Positions 34,801-46,764 of a stretch of DNA of 64,000 nucleotides are shown here, piece by piece. The notes beneath the pieces were generated by a model that searched no databases, had not been told where the DNA came from, and worked only from the letters and a program-made list of their open reading frames with translations. Numbering within the stretch: position 1 is the stretch's first letter; every line of letters starts with the position of its first letter. Source of the stretch: Tipula vernalis (Eukaryota > Arthropoda > Insecta > Diptera > Tipulidae); assembly GCA_958295665.1 (NCBI GenBank), contig OY282558.1:185854015-185918014 (forward strand), written 5' to 3'. The position numbers and the translations under genes are program-made.

Positions 34801-36139
34801 CCAGACGCGGGACAACCGCATTCTTTCTAGGGTATAAAGATGGGAGACTACAATCAATGACCAATACATAAATCCAAATGTCTTTTGGATATTTAATTAT
34901 GTCTACTTCGATCCGTGTAACTCTTGTAAGGACTTTCATCTCATTGGTTATCTGATTTGTCGACATCACACACTTGTACGACCCGATTATAAAGATTTGT
35001 TTTAATTTTTAATTAAATGAAAAAGCGAAAATTTTATAAAAAAAAAGCTAAAGACACAGCAAGATGTAAGTGAACAACATCACACCATTTACTTATTATA
35101 TTGTATCGAACTTTTTATGTAACACACTACAGTACATTTTACCTTTGCTTTTGTTCTTCTTTTTCTTGTCCGTTTGTATGTTGTGTCTTAAATTCCGATG
35201 AGCTTATAAACAATAAAATATAACAAATGTATGTCGATAAGTCAACCGAAAATGTTAAGAAGTCGAGTTTTCAAGTTTGTGCACAATTCGTGTTTTGGAT
35301 TCTGTACTGCACGTTCCTGTTTTTTTTCGGTCTATATTGTGGTCAAACAACTGTATCGCAGGCTTTTGAAAAGTTACAACTTTCTAACGCCGCTTTTGGT
35401 ATTTCACAATGGATAGTTATTTTTAGTGTTGCAATCGCAAATGGTAGATATTTTATTAGTTCGAATTGCCTTGTTAGAGGCAGGTGTTCGATTTCGAAAT
35501 GTGAAGAGGTCAAAAAAAAAAAAAACAATGTTGTGTTTGATTTTGGAAGGTCTTGTACCTTGTACATTTTTTCAATTTTGCTTCCACTACAATCTTTAAT
35601 ACTCGTAGTTTCAAATTATATTGTTCAAGGTATTAATTATTTCTTAATTTTGACATATCAAACCTTGTGTAGCTAATTAAATTTTTTATAATGAAATGAT
35701 TGATAGAAATTCTTGCGGATCTCATGTTAAAAACATTGGTTTATTTTTGAAATACTTTATTACTCCAAAATTCAAATCACCAAGCTCAATACAAACAATA
35801 AGAAAGGCTACACAACTATATGAAATATACCCCCATGTCGTATCCCAACTGATGGTTCAAATAAATTTAGAGAAGTGACTTCGAAACGTTTATAAAGGCA
35901 CGTTTTTAGAATTAGATGGAAATAGGTCGAAACTGTGCATTCGGTGGAATATTTTAGAATTTACCTGGAAGACGGTTGAGAGATGTGTCATAGAATAAAT
36001 TTAGTACGATTAGAAAATTAGATGAAGATTCTTACAGTACGTACAAATATCAGTTGTACCGCATTATGTCCATCGCTAGTTACACATTTCCACCATATTT
36101 CAGGTAATTTGTGGATATCGTTTCAATAAAACCTGTTTT
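34801..36139. other. Stretch with no recognised gene
   Basis: Contains one open frame of unknown meaning (35227-35676); otherwise I see nothing that I can name. Confidence 0.4.
35227..35676 (+). CDS. Hypothetical hydrophobic ORF (149 aa), doubtful
   Basis: An ATG-initiated frame with three hydrophobic stretches (about residues 17-40, 58-75 and 112-143), which could be membrane segments. No family is recognised. A run of A at 35514-35524 supplies a poly-Lys tract, which suggests chance rather than selection. Listed only because it is the longest open frame in this stretch with an ATG start. Confidence 0.15.
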   Translation: MYVDKSTENVKKSSFQVCAQFVFWILYCTFLFFFGLYCGQTTVSQAFEKLQLSNAAFGISQWIVIFSVAIANGRYFISSNCLVRGRCSISKCEEVKKKKNNVVFDFGRSCTLYIFSILLPLQSLILVVSNYIVQGINYFLILTYQTLCS

Positions 36140-36455
36140 TTTTTTGGCAAACCGTTCAGAGACCCAATTCTTCACTTTTTCATACGTTTATGCGTTGAAG
36201 TCTGTGATGGTGCATTGCAGCATGTGCGTGATGAGAGGGAAGAGTTGTTCAAATTGATTATTTGTTGTCGGTAGCGATTGGTATTAACTGTTTCATCCAA
36301 TATTGCGTACAGTTGTTGATTTTCAAACTTTTCCGCTTGACCTGAACGTTCATTGTCTTCCACTTGAAAATCATCACACTAGCGTTCGGAAGTACCGTGA
36401 GGAATTAAAATTTCCCTCAAATGCTCGTTTTTGGTACGAAATTCGACATTCGCAT
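36140..36455 (-). pseudogene. Mariner transposase N-terminal fragment
   Basis: On the minus strand, MSNFVPK at about 36435-36455, then in another frame EHLREILIPHG, followed after a deletion by FQVEDNERSGQAEKFENQQL and YAILDE. Finally, in a further frame near 36160-36190, YEKVKNWVSERF. These correspond in order to the mariner DNA-binding region (start, HTH, the EDxxRSGxxxKFED linker, and the WVPHEL-type end). The catalytic domain is absent. Family assignment is from remembered motifs. Confidence 0.6.
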
Positions 36456-36779
36456 ACATATCTAATGAAAAAATCCGCATAAAAAACCGGTAAACCTGAG
36501 ACGTACTTTGTCCTGATATGAAATGGCATTTGAGCAAAAAGCTGTCCAAAGAAATAACGTTAGAGAAAAGAACAATGTAGGTATAAACCCGATCTGCAAT
36601 ATATTGGCATCAGAATTTTTTTTTAAATAAGATTGTCGGGGATTGCCTTTCTTGTATGAGCAGCGTCCAAATATTGAGAAAGACAAGGGCTAATAGAACC
36701 TTCTTACGGTGGTTCACGGATTTTCGAAATTTGTGTGGCTTTATACAACGACCGACAAGAGAAGTGCTACGAAAAATAG

Positions 36780-37250
36780 ACCTACAATGTTTGTGTCCAT
36801 GCGGATCCATAGTCCATACGGAAATTTAAATATTATATCGTCGTGCATGGAAAATGGTTAATGCACGAAACGATTTCCAAGAGATTTTTTGATAGATACA
36901 ATAACTGCAGTCGATGGCTACCCATTGTATCGTCTTAGAAAACAATAAACTGGGGGACACAAATTTTCATTGAACATGAGAAAATGGTCAAAATGAAGTT
37001 GAAGTAGACAATAGATGGGTAGTGCCATATTCGCCTTTGTTATCCAAATCATATAAAGTGCGCATAAATGTAGAGTTTTGCAAATTCTTTGCTTACCCCT
37101 ACATGAAAGAGATCCAGCAGTCACATATTTGGCTATTCATCTTGAAAATGGTCAACGTGTTTACTTCAACGAACAAAATGCAATGGAGAGGGCATTAACA
37201 GACAGTACCAAAAACAACATTAACTGAGTTCTTTGAATTATGTCAAGATG
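36780..37250 (+). pseudogene. Helitron B Rep-side fragment
   Basis: Blocks: LQCLCPCGSI at about 36780; SCMENG, CTKRFPRDFL near 36845-36890; VDGYPLYRLR near 36912-36940; then NRWVVPYSPL-like sequence and SAHKCRVLQ (the HINVEFC site, frameshifted); and RDPAVTYLAIHLENGQRVYF, then TKTTLTEFFELCQDE at 37110-37250. This order is the Helitron Rep region after the HUH domain. Several frameshifts. It ends at the LINE junction at about 37252. Confidence 0.75.
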
Positions 37251-37257
37251 AGATTAT

Positions 37258-39846
37258 GTGAAATCATTATATTTATATGCTGCATACGTCCCACCTCTAA
37301 GCTCTGCTGAGGTTTATAGCTTACACTGTGCAAATATTTATTATTTTGTATTACAGTGTAACGCACATGACACCATATGTGTATTGGGTGACTTCAATCT
37401 TCCGGGTTTATGTTGGTGTACTGATGATGATGAAACTGCGTCTGTTTTTCCACCCAATGTTTCGAGTGATGTGGAACATATTTTTATTGATGCCATGTTG
37501 TCTTTAAATTTACATCAAATTTGTAAAATTACTAACTTGAATGGTAGAATCCTGGATCTAGTTTTATTGAATGATCCTAATTGTGGATTGGTTACTAAGT
37601 CGTTGGAACCTTTTGTCCGGATAGATTTCACCACAGTGGATTGGAAATTAACTTTGACTGCCAGGAGCTGTTTTGTAAATTCATCAACAATGCACAACCA
37701 AGGTTAAATTAAAATTTTAATAAGGCTGATATTGCCGGTCTGCAGGAGTTTTTTGAATTGGAGGATTGGGAAGTAACTTTCAATTCTAAATGGAGTGATG
37801 TTAATGCTCTAGTCGGCTCATTTTATTTGGTTTTATTTGATGCTGTCGACAAACATGTACCTAAATGCTATGAACGAAAGAATAACCATCCTCCATGGTT
37901 TGACAACAATTTGGTCAATTTAAGAAACAAGAAGAATAAGGCACACACCTTTGCCAAAGAATTTGGTGATAACTTGGATTGTCTAAATACTTTTCTACAA
38001 CTATGCCGGGCATTAGATAAGGAACAACGCCGAGCCTATAGGAACTATATTTCCCGGCTGGAAAATCATTTAATTTCAAACCCAAAACTATTTTGGCCTT
38101 TTGTTGATGTCAAAAGAAAATGTTCTGGTTATCCACAAATGATGTTGTTAAATGATGTAACTGCCTGTAATGCTGAGGACATATGTGAATTATTTGCAGA
38201 ATTTTTCCAATCAGTCTATCAAAAATACAATGATAATGCTATTGATATTTCATTAGGACCCAGTAGTTCGCATCATCAAAATTTAATTGTAATACCTTAT
38301 ATTTCAGTAAAAGATGTCAGCCTTGGTATATCCAAGATGAAATCGGGATTTGGCTTTGATAACATAGGTACCTGCAAAAATACTTAAAGATCTTAACAGC
38401 TCGCTATCATTACCACTATCTCTGATATTTAATGCGTCTCTGAAGAGTGGTGTATTTCCGTTGGTATGGAAAAAGTCAATTATAATTCCCATTTTTAAAT
38501 CCGGAAAAAGGAGCAACATTAAAAATTATCGTGGCATTTCTATATTATCATCAATTCCAAAATTATTTGAGCTTATTATTTCTGATTATTTGTATTTTAA
38601 TGTTAAACCTTTATTATCACTTCAACAACTTGGATTCGTCAGGCATCATTCTACCACTACAAATCTTTTAAGTTTAACATCTAAAGTATTCACTGCCTTT
38701 GACTCTAAATATCAGCTTGATGTGGTTTTCATTGATTTTGCGAAAGCATTTGACTCACCTCAGTTTGAGTTACTTCTCGTCAAACTGGACAGATTTGGAG
38801 TGAGTAAATTGTTTTTGGATTGGATTGGATCGTGTCTGCGTGATCGGAAGCAGGTAGTTCAAATTAACGGGTTTACATCTAAGATGATTGAAGTTCATTC
38901 TGGAGTGCCTCAGGGTTCCCACCTAGGACCTGTATTATTTAATGTCTTCATCAATGAAATTGCTTCTTTGTTTCAGTACTGCGACTGTGAATTATATGCA
39001 TATGACTTGAAAATATCAAGAAGTGTATGTAGCCCGCAACAATGTAATGAAATGCAGAGTGATCTTGATTTGCTGTATAAATGGTCAGTTATAAATAAGT
39101 TGAACTTAAATTTGGAAAAGTGCAAGATTATGAGCTTCTCCAGGAAAAAGGCAGTTATTCTTCATTAATATCTTATTGGTAATCACCAGCTAGAACGAGT
39201 TAGGACATTTAAAGATTTGGGTGTTGTCCTGGACCATCAATTGAATTTCCGAGACCATATTAATTTAATAGTAGCTAAGTCTAATTCTCTAATTGGCTTT
39301 ATTCGTCGTATCACAAAAGATTTTCGTAATCCACAATCAATTAAAACTTTGTATTGTTCCATTGTTCGGTCTAATTTGGAATACGCGTCGATTATTTGGG
39401 ATCCTGCTTACAATATTTATATCGATAGAATTGAACGAATTCAGAAGCAATTTATTATTTACTATCTTCATAAATTGAATTGGCCATTTGATCCGAACCT
39501 TCCAATGTGGCTGAATAAAAAGAATTTGCCGTCCTACGGTGACCGCTGTAGAATTGCTGATTTAGATTCATTGCTTGTAAGATGTAGATGTGCTGCTTCA
39601 ACATTCGTCGCTGATCTGCTTAACAGTTCGATTGACTTCCCTAAACTACTTGCAAAGATTGATATTCATGTGCCCTGTAAACCTACTCGGATTAGGAATT
39701 TTATATATTTGCCGACATTTAAATCTAATTACGCACATAATGCTCCGGTCCCGGCGATTTGTCGACAATTTAATTGTAGTTTTGATATGTTTGATTTTAA
39801 TATTTCTAAATGTTCTTTTAAAAAATTGATAAAAACTAAATTATAA
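37258..39846 (+). pseudogene. LINE ORF2: endonuclease C-terminal part and reverse transcriptase
   Basis: Endonuclease: LYLYAAYVPPL, ICVLGDFNLPGLCW, NGRILDLVLLND (37258-37690). Linker and RT: HPPWFDNNLVNLRNKKNKA, then IIPIFKSGKRSNIKNYRGIS, LQQLGFVRHHSTTTNL, FIDFAKAFDS, GVPQGSHLGPVLF, and the catalytic motif changed from FADD-like to YAYD (about 38995-39006). A C-terminal domain runs to TAA 39844. Frame breaks at 37705, 38385 and 39168. The RT is jockey/I/CR1-like; I cannot place it in one clade. The altered catalytic Asp pair would abolish activity. Confidence 0.82.
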
Positions 39847-39920
39847 AATTGTAAAATAAAATTGTAATCAAAAAAGGATTTTTTATCCCGTTGATGATGT
39901 AAATAAATAAATAAATAAAA
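37258..39920 (+). mobile_element. 5'-truncated non-LTR retrotransposon with (TAAA)n tail
   Basis: A LINE beginning inside the endonuclease domain and ending with GTAAATAAATAAATAAATAA at about 39897-39918. It lies between the two Helitron B halves. ORF1 and the start of the endonuclease are absent, typical of incomplete reverse transcription. I saw no clear target duplication. Confidence 0.83.
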
Positions 39921-39949
39921 CCTAATATTTACGGTGAATTCTCTAGAAA

Positions 39950-41040
39950 ACTACAAACCCAACAGAATCATTTAGTTAAGATATACTGCACAGAATTCGA
40001 TGTTATGTTCCTATACTCATCTCGAATAAGCCACTCATAAATTTGGAATGCCTTTTACCTAATCGACCAGCAAGCGACTTATTTAATAATGACATGCAAC
40101 GTGAACAACAATTTAATAATAAAGATTTGGCTTCATTATTTGAACAGGGTTGGCGGTTTTTTCTTTTTGAACGCGCCAGGTGAAACTGGTAAAACCTTTT
40201 TAATTTCACTTATCCTTGCCAAAGTTAGACTTCAAGGAAACATGTCATTAGCAATTGCTTCGTCTGGCATCGCTACAACTTTGTTGGATGGTGCAAGAAC
40301 AGCCCATTCTGCCCTAAAAGTAACAATTAAACATACAGACCAATGAAAATGCAGTATGCAACACCAAGAAACATTCAAGCATGGCTAAAGTACTGCAAAA
40401 ATGTCACATTATTGTCTGGGATAATGTACAATGGCCCATAAACATTCACTGGAAGCATTAAATCGAACCCTAAAAGATTTAAATGGCAACGAAAGACTTT
40501 TTGGTGCGGCGCTATAATTTTATTGTCAGTTGATTTCAGACAAACATTACCGGTTATTCCACGTTTTTCCAAATAATTGCTGGATATTTGTGATGAAAAA
40601 TTGGTTTGCAACATTGTTAATTCGAAAGATGTATTAATAGAAAGAGTATTTCTAAGTAAACGCGACAATTATCGTAACCATCAATGGCTCAGTGAACGAG
40701 CGATTTTGGTTTGCTAAAAATGTCGATGTTGACGAAATCAAGTTCAAAATATAAGAAACATTGCCTGGTGAATTAATTTCACTCAGTTAGACAAATTGGT
40801 AGATGATAATGAAAGCCCACTGAATTCTTCGAAACTTAATGCACGCAGACTTTGCAATGGAACAAGATTAGTTATTAAAAATATTACGGGAAATGTCATT
40901 GAAGCGACCATCCCTAAACGGAAAGTTCGGAATAGATTATGTTTCTCTGTCACGCATTCCAATGATACTCAACGACTCACCAATTTAGTTCAAACGTTTA
41001 CAATTTCGAATACGTTTAGCAATTGGAATGACCTAAAATA
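39950..41040 (+). pseudogene. Helitron B PIF1-like helicase fragment
   Basis: Plus-strand blocks: KPLINLECLLPNRPASDLF, DMQREQQFNNKDLASLFEQ (the Helitron segment before the helicase); then FFFLNAPGETGKTFLISLI (Walker A with GET instead of GGT), LAIASSGIATTLLDG and RTAHSALK. Frameshifted pieces follow: a Walker B-like IIVWDNVQ near 40410, and LCNGTRLVIKNITGNVIEAT at 40850-40905. The end is lost. A different family from Helitron A, whose Walker A region reads DEPGGTGKTF. Confidence 0.78.
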
Positions 41041-42185
41041 AGTCGGATAATATTGATAAGTCAATATTTATGATATATCAAAATATTGATTTGAGATTTT
41101 CATTTTTAATGATTCTCTATTTTCAATCTACAGTTTTTGAAGTTTACTTTTAAAAATGTCAATTTTGATGTTTCATTTTTAAAACTAGGATTTTATTTGC
41201 AAAATTCCACATATGGACTTTAATTTTGAATTGTGATTATTACCAATGTTCAATTTTAAGCATCAAGCATTTTTTACGAAGGGAGAAATTATCGAGAAAT
41301 TTTGCCAGTTTCAGTTTCACAGATCGAAACTGAAACTGGCAAAATTTCTCGATAATTTCTCCCTTCGTAAAAAATAATTATTTGGTCAAGTACCGACAAA
41401 ACTTAACATAACAAGCATTTTTCTTCATTCAAATAACATTTGAATGTTTTCCGTAATTTTCCGCGCATCAACGCGCTTGATAATTGGCTCGCCCATTTTT
41501 CGGTGCCCTTGTTTATTCTTCAATCGCGGCAACGTTATGTTCTATCCAGGTTTTCTTACACAAGGATTTTAACCAAATCAAAGTAATCGTGCCACCTATA
41601 CAGGAAAGGGGAGAACAACGTCTTCCGCGCCAGCTACTATTATTATAATAAATTACTTTTGGCGAATGTTTCTTGCGCGATCAAAATGCCTAATAATTGT
41701 GAAGAATCATTTGTATAATATTTGACATTCGTACCGTTATGCTAAATAAATTTTTGTTGAACGTTTTTATTTGTTAAAGAAAATTTCATCAAACAACAGC
41801 GGGACAAAGGTTTTTTGATCAAACCACCCATACCCGAAAATATGATATACCCGTACTCGATAATACATACGTTTCGTTCTAAATTTTTATTAAACAGAAC
41901 ATTTTTATCATACAGAGTCGTAGTTAAAAAATTAATCGAAAAATTCGATTGAATCCACCCGGCGTCAGAGTTTTAAAGCCCAACATTTATACCGAAAAGT
42001 AATGAAACATTTTATGAAAAGGGCGGAAGTCTTCAAGGGCGGCCATGGCAGCCATTTGGCCGATATTACTTTTAATGTTTGATGTCAATGTATATGTCTC
42101 AATTACTTCGGTCTAAAAAGACCAAAGTATTGAAAACCTGTCAAAAATGATCAAAAATATGGTTGGTCCAAAACCACTTTTCTCG
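41041..42185. other. Gene-free stretch with a perfect palindrome
   Basis: No coding signal. Contains the palindrome at 41269-41375 and a short hairpin near 42104-42130 (TACTTCGGTCT and its near-complement). Confidence 0.5.
41269..41375. repeat. Perfect inverted repeat: two 50-bp arms, 7-base loop
   Basis: The left arm 41269-41318 begins ATTTTTTACGAAGGGAG and ends CAGTTTCAGTTTC. The loop is ACAGATC. The right arm 41326-41375 is its exact reverse complement. No mismatch in 50 bp. Confidence 0.95.
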
Positions 42186-42599
42186 ACGTTCTCGTCTGTA
42201 TGTCTGTACCCATAGTATCTCGAGAACGGCTTGTTCGATTTAGTATTTTTTTGCCAATCTGTTTCTATGGTCAAGTCCGAGATTTGAAAAGCTTTTGGAA
42301 AGGATCTAGTGAATTGTCGATCAATTTTTTATATATGGTGGTTCGAGGAGTGAGTTTGGCGTAAAGTTTGCGGTTTAGTTGAAGGTTAAGTTGGGTTCCA
42401 TTTGCGAGTTGAATTAGGGTTGAGTTACAGTTTAGTTGGGGTTGGATTAGGGTTAAGTGAGCAATTGAGCAATCTGTATATATAGAGAAACTTCACAATA
42501 ACGGAAATCGACGGGACCAAAAACGTTGTCCGTTAAACTGAGGATTTGTGATTTTTTTTTTTTTTAATTTTATTGGGATTCTATATCTTATCTGATTTC

Positions 42600-42950
42600 G
42601 GTGAAATTCAACATTTCCAATGGAAATGGAATATTCAAATGATTTTTAGAAGAAGTTCTGGAATATGGCCAAGTAGGACGGAACTTGGCTATTCCTTAAT
42701 TGATTAAATTGATTATGATGAAATTTGACATGTGCGTTGGAAATGGGATTCTAAAATGATTTTTGGATAAAGCTCTGGAATATGGCCAAGTAAGATGGAA
42801 CTTGGCTGTTCCTTAACCGATTATGATACAATTTGACATGTGCGTTCTAAATGGGATTCTAAAATGATTTTTGGATGAAATTCTGGAATATGGCCAATTA
42901 GGGCGGAACTTGGCTATTTCTTAACGGATTTAAGTGAAATTTGACATCTT
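42600..42950. repeat. Three tandem units of about 108-117 bp
   Basis: Each unit has CTGGAATATGGCCAA (starting 42658, 42775 and 42883), then GGAACTTGGCTRTT and AATTTGACATGTGCGTT-type sequence and GGGATTCTAAAATGATTTTT. A related single unit is at 34260-34400. Confidence 0.8.
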
Positions 42951-43493
42951 CCAACGCACATGTCAAATTTCATTTTTTTTTTTTTTTGCCATATTCTAGA
43001 ATTTTATCGAAAAATTATTTAAGAATCGGATATCTAATTTCACTAAAACCGGCTAAGAAATTGCCAAGTTCCACCCAAATTTGACATACATATAATTTAC
43101 TAAAGGTTCAATTTGAATTGTCTCGTAATACCTGGATCATCGCAGAAATATCTGTTCGTGCCCGCTCTAATAAAGTGTCAGCTTATTTAAGGGAGGTTTT
43201 CATTGGAAAACTTCAGTTGCATGGGACATAAAAGTTTGTCCGTTGAAGTGAGGATTCCGCTAAATTGTGTGTCTGTTGCAATGAGGTTTGACTGAATTCA
43301 AAAGTGAGTGTTTACATTTACAGTATATGTGTGTGATATTTAAACAAATGCACACGCATTGAACGATTTGAACCAAACTTTACAAAAATATTGTTCAAGA
43401 CTTAAGAAAGTTCACTGTTAATATCTCAAAGATTCATCTCCCTCTTGAGAGATGCTAATCAGGTCTAAAACTTCAAAATTTGAGTTGATTTTT

Positions 43494-43570
43494 GATGATG
43501 GTATGATGGTATGAAGGTATGATGTTATGATGGTATGATGGTATGGTGGTATGATGGTATGATGGTATGA
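43494..43570. repeat. (GGTATGAT)n short array
   Basis: About nine copies of ATGATGGT with a few substitutions. Confidence 0.9.
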
Positions 43571-43840
43571 ATTCAGCAGAGGGTTTAGATTTGATTCGAG
43601 CTAAGTTGAGTTGAACTTGAGTTACGGTTTAGTTAGCCTGCCTTGGGGTTAAGTGAGTTGTGCGGTTGGGGAATTATTTAAGAGTTGATTTGGAGTTAGG
43701 TTAAGGGTTAATTTGAATGTTGATTTGAGGGTTTGGTTGGCGGTTAATTTGGTGATTGAGGTTAGAATTATGTTGAAAGCTGAGCTGAAGATTAATCAAC
43801 ACCGAAGTTCTGACCACCTCATGAGGTTTCAGCCCTTTAC

Positions 43841-45683
43841 ATTTTAATATTGAAATAAAAATATCAACAGTTTATCAAAAATTGATCTGTTTTATTTCAA
43901 ATTTATATTTAACCACCAATGGAATTCTACCAATTTGTGCCATTCAACATTTGTGAATAACATAATTTCGCGTACGTACTTGTAGTTGCGTGTTTTAGGC
44001 ATAAGGGAAGTATTTTGAAAATCTGTGTACTTCTACATAAAACTACATATAATATCTATATAATTTACATGCAAATAAACTAAAATTACGTGATTTCACG
44101 GTTTTCTATGGTCGGTGATTTTTGTGTTGGAAATAATTGTCTTTATTTTAATTTTTAGTACAATACGAGTATTGTTTATTTGTTAATTTATGTAATTATA
44201 TTTTATAATTTTATTTACTGACATTATTTTGTAATTGAATTCAATTTTATTTTCGGAGCATATATTCTTATATATGTAAGTAGATAACATACATATATAA
44301 TACAGTTAATACTGACATGTAATTAGAATTACAGAACAGTTTTTCGGCGCTATTGTTTTTATTATTGTGTCGGCAATTTCTTTTTAATTATTGTATGTGA
44401 GAGTTATTGGATTAGTTAGAAACTCCTCTATAGTTTATGTAAACTCATCGCGTGTGTATCTTATTCGAAAATCGCTAGTTAATTAATAAAATAAACACAT
44501 AGTTAATTTATAATTGCTGGGTAAATACAAATAAAATCAGTTAAAGCGTCCAACATCTAATTGTAAAATGTTAAAATGAGTGCCATTACAAAGCCAAGTT
44601 ACTTATGGACAAGCCCTACTAAAAAACTTTAGCTCAAAATGGCTTAGATGTATTTTTGGTCACTCCGAAATCATCTATATATTGACTATTTTTTTTACAT
44701 ATACTCGCACATATACATAAGGTAAAAGGTCGAGGTTTAAATAAATGTTCAAATTATAAATAATTTCGCAACTAGTTTCTACTAAATATTATTTTTTTAT
44801 CAATATGCTTGATATAATCTTTATAGGGTACTTGAATACTGTTTACAGGCACAATTTTGCTTTAGTTTTTTTTGTTTATATGAATATAATAGACTAGTGA
44901 AAACCAGTAAAAGTGTTATTAGAGAATTAATCAATGCTGTCAGAATAATTTTCCTTGTCACAAATATTTATGAAGCTAATTAGAGTGGATTGTATTGATC
45001 GATTAATTGATTTTGTATTTGAAACGGAATTCCTCTTTGGGATTCTCGCACGTCATTTAGTTAAATGGTAAACAAGAAGGAAATTTAGATAAGAAATGGT
45101 GTTACTTGCACAATAAATAAGATAATTATGCGTATATATGTCGTTAGAATAATTTAGCTGTCACTATTATTGGAAGTAGTTAGCTTACGTCAATATTGTG
45201 TTTACGCTAATGTCTATCGAATCTAATAATAGAAATAAAGGAATTTTCCTATTGACGCTTATCAGCAATGCATATATTTGATTAAAGTATCTTCAATGCG
45301 CACATGGTGATAACACCTGATTTATATCCGCCGACGTTTCTGGAACGATTGGAAACAATTCATGTTACTTTGTATATGTGTCCATTAGTTTCAAAACCCC
45401 AACATTGCCATTGATGACATAAAAAAAAAGTTATTAATGCCAAAATATAATTGACTCTGATACGAATGGCTTATTGGATTCGCTATGTTTCAAAAACCAA
45501 TACTTTTCTTGTGCTATCAATCTAAATATGCCTATTAAAAGCAAAAACTAAACATTTCTCCTGAAGGTTGTACTGCAAAAACCAACTTTTCCGTTTCAAA
45601 TTTGGTTTTAAAACCCATATTTCCACCATCTTTTTAGTATCTATATAAAAATGTGCTGCAAAATCCCGTAATTACTGAAACGT
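43841..45683. other. Gene-free AT-rich stretch
   Basis: No domain, RNA gene or clear repeat recognised. Confidence 0.5.
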
Positions 45684-45898
45684 CAAAAATATTCCGTTAC
45701 TCAGTGCGAGTTTACAACAATTTTCTGATGAACAATTTTCAACAGGCATCCAATCGGCGTAGTCTATTTTGTAAAACAAATTTCCCCTTCGGAACATAAT
45801 TCTTTTGTTTCCATATAAAATATTTTTAATCTGCTGAAAATTTTTCATCAGAAAATAGTCGTAAACTCGCACTGAGTAACGGAATATTTTTTTTTTTT
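45684..45898. mobile_element. 215-bp MITE/foldback with about 60-bp arms
   Basis: The left arm 45684-45745 (AAAAATATTCCGTTACTCAG, TGCGAGTTTAC ... TTTTCTGATGAA ... TTTTC) matches the reverse complement of 45834-45897 with few differences. The arms make up over half of the element. It lies about 100 bp upstream of the spliced-looking gene at 45995. Confidence 0.82.
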
Positions 45899-46098
45899 TA
45901 ATAATCATTAGTGTAATTTTATCCGTGCTGTGCGTTAGACAAAAAGTGTTAAAAGTTTTTAATTAATTTTTCTGCAATAGTTAATAAAAAAAAAATGGAA
46001 ATAAACGAGTATGCTGTTCCGATATCAGGTCAACAGAAAGCAAGGAAAAGGACAGTTGATAAGTCGAAATGGAAACGAGAAATACAAAAATTGGAAAG

Positions 46099-46177
46099 GT
46101 AAGTTATTTTGCTATATTTTATTATGAATAACGGTTTATTTAAACAATGTATTGAAATGAATTCAAAAAATTAACAG
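46099..46177 (+). other. Probable spliceosomal intron (79 bp)
   Basis: GTAAGT at the 5' end, AT-rich interior, and AATTAACAG at the 3' end. Removing it joins LEK-type codons into QKLERYKMKRPPK. Confidence 0.55.
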
Positions 46178-46764
46178 GTATAAAATGAAACGGCCACCAA
46201 AATTGCCATCATTCGGGAGCAAATTTCCAGTGTTCTTCTCTTCGAGGAAATGATGCTCTTTCTTTCGTTAAATCGTTCTATAGCTCGAAGAACAAAGCAG
46301 ATCAAGACAAATTTATTGTGGCTCATACGCGGATCGAACCACCTTTAAGGACAGATCGAAAGAAATCAGGAGGGCGAACAGCAGCGAGAAGTTTTTCGAT
46401 GAACCACTTTGTTAGGAAATCTAACGGTTCCTTAGTAAGAGTTTGTCAGAAAACATTTTTAGATTTGCTAGATACCAAAGTATATCGATTGCGTGGCATA
46501 TGCAGTCGCCATTTTTGTAATCGTACATTGCCAACGGAAACACACGGGGGCGATCGAACAAGTTTGAAACTTATCGAAAAACGAAACAGCATTAAACAGT
46601 TCGTTTCTAAATTTAAAATATTAGAAATTCATTACTGTCGATCCCGCAATTCTGGACGTCAGTATCTGCCGAGTGACCTTTCGATAACAAAATTATACAA
46701 ACTTTATAACAAAGAAAGTTCGGAGCATCTACAAGTGAAACAAGCCTATTTTAGATTTGTATTC

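Larger units (their letters stand above)
36780..41040 (+). mobile_element. Helitron B remnant, split by a LINE
   Basis: The left part (36780-37250) is the end of the Rep region and the right part (39950-41040) is the helicase of one Helitron family different from Helitron A. A 5'-truncated LINE (37258-39920) lies between. The protein segment expected between the two parts is missing, so a deletion accompanied or preceded the insertion. Confidence 0.75.
42186..43840 (+). repeat. Dispersed repeat family, right copy
   Basis: Begins CGTTCTCGTCTGTATGTCTG and ends CATGAGGTTTCAGCCC, the reverse complement of the order at 33426-34800. Inside are tandem units at 42600-42950, an inverted partial unit at about 42950-43080, and a GGTATGAT array. 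Confidence 0.75.

Noticed and set aside
34541..34969. A 142-codon minus-strand frame
   Set aside because: It runs across the dispersed repeat that also occurs at 42186-42300 and has no domain content.
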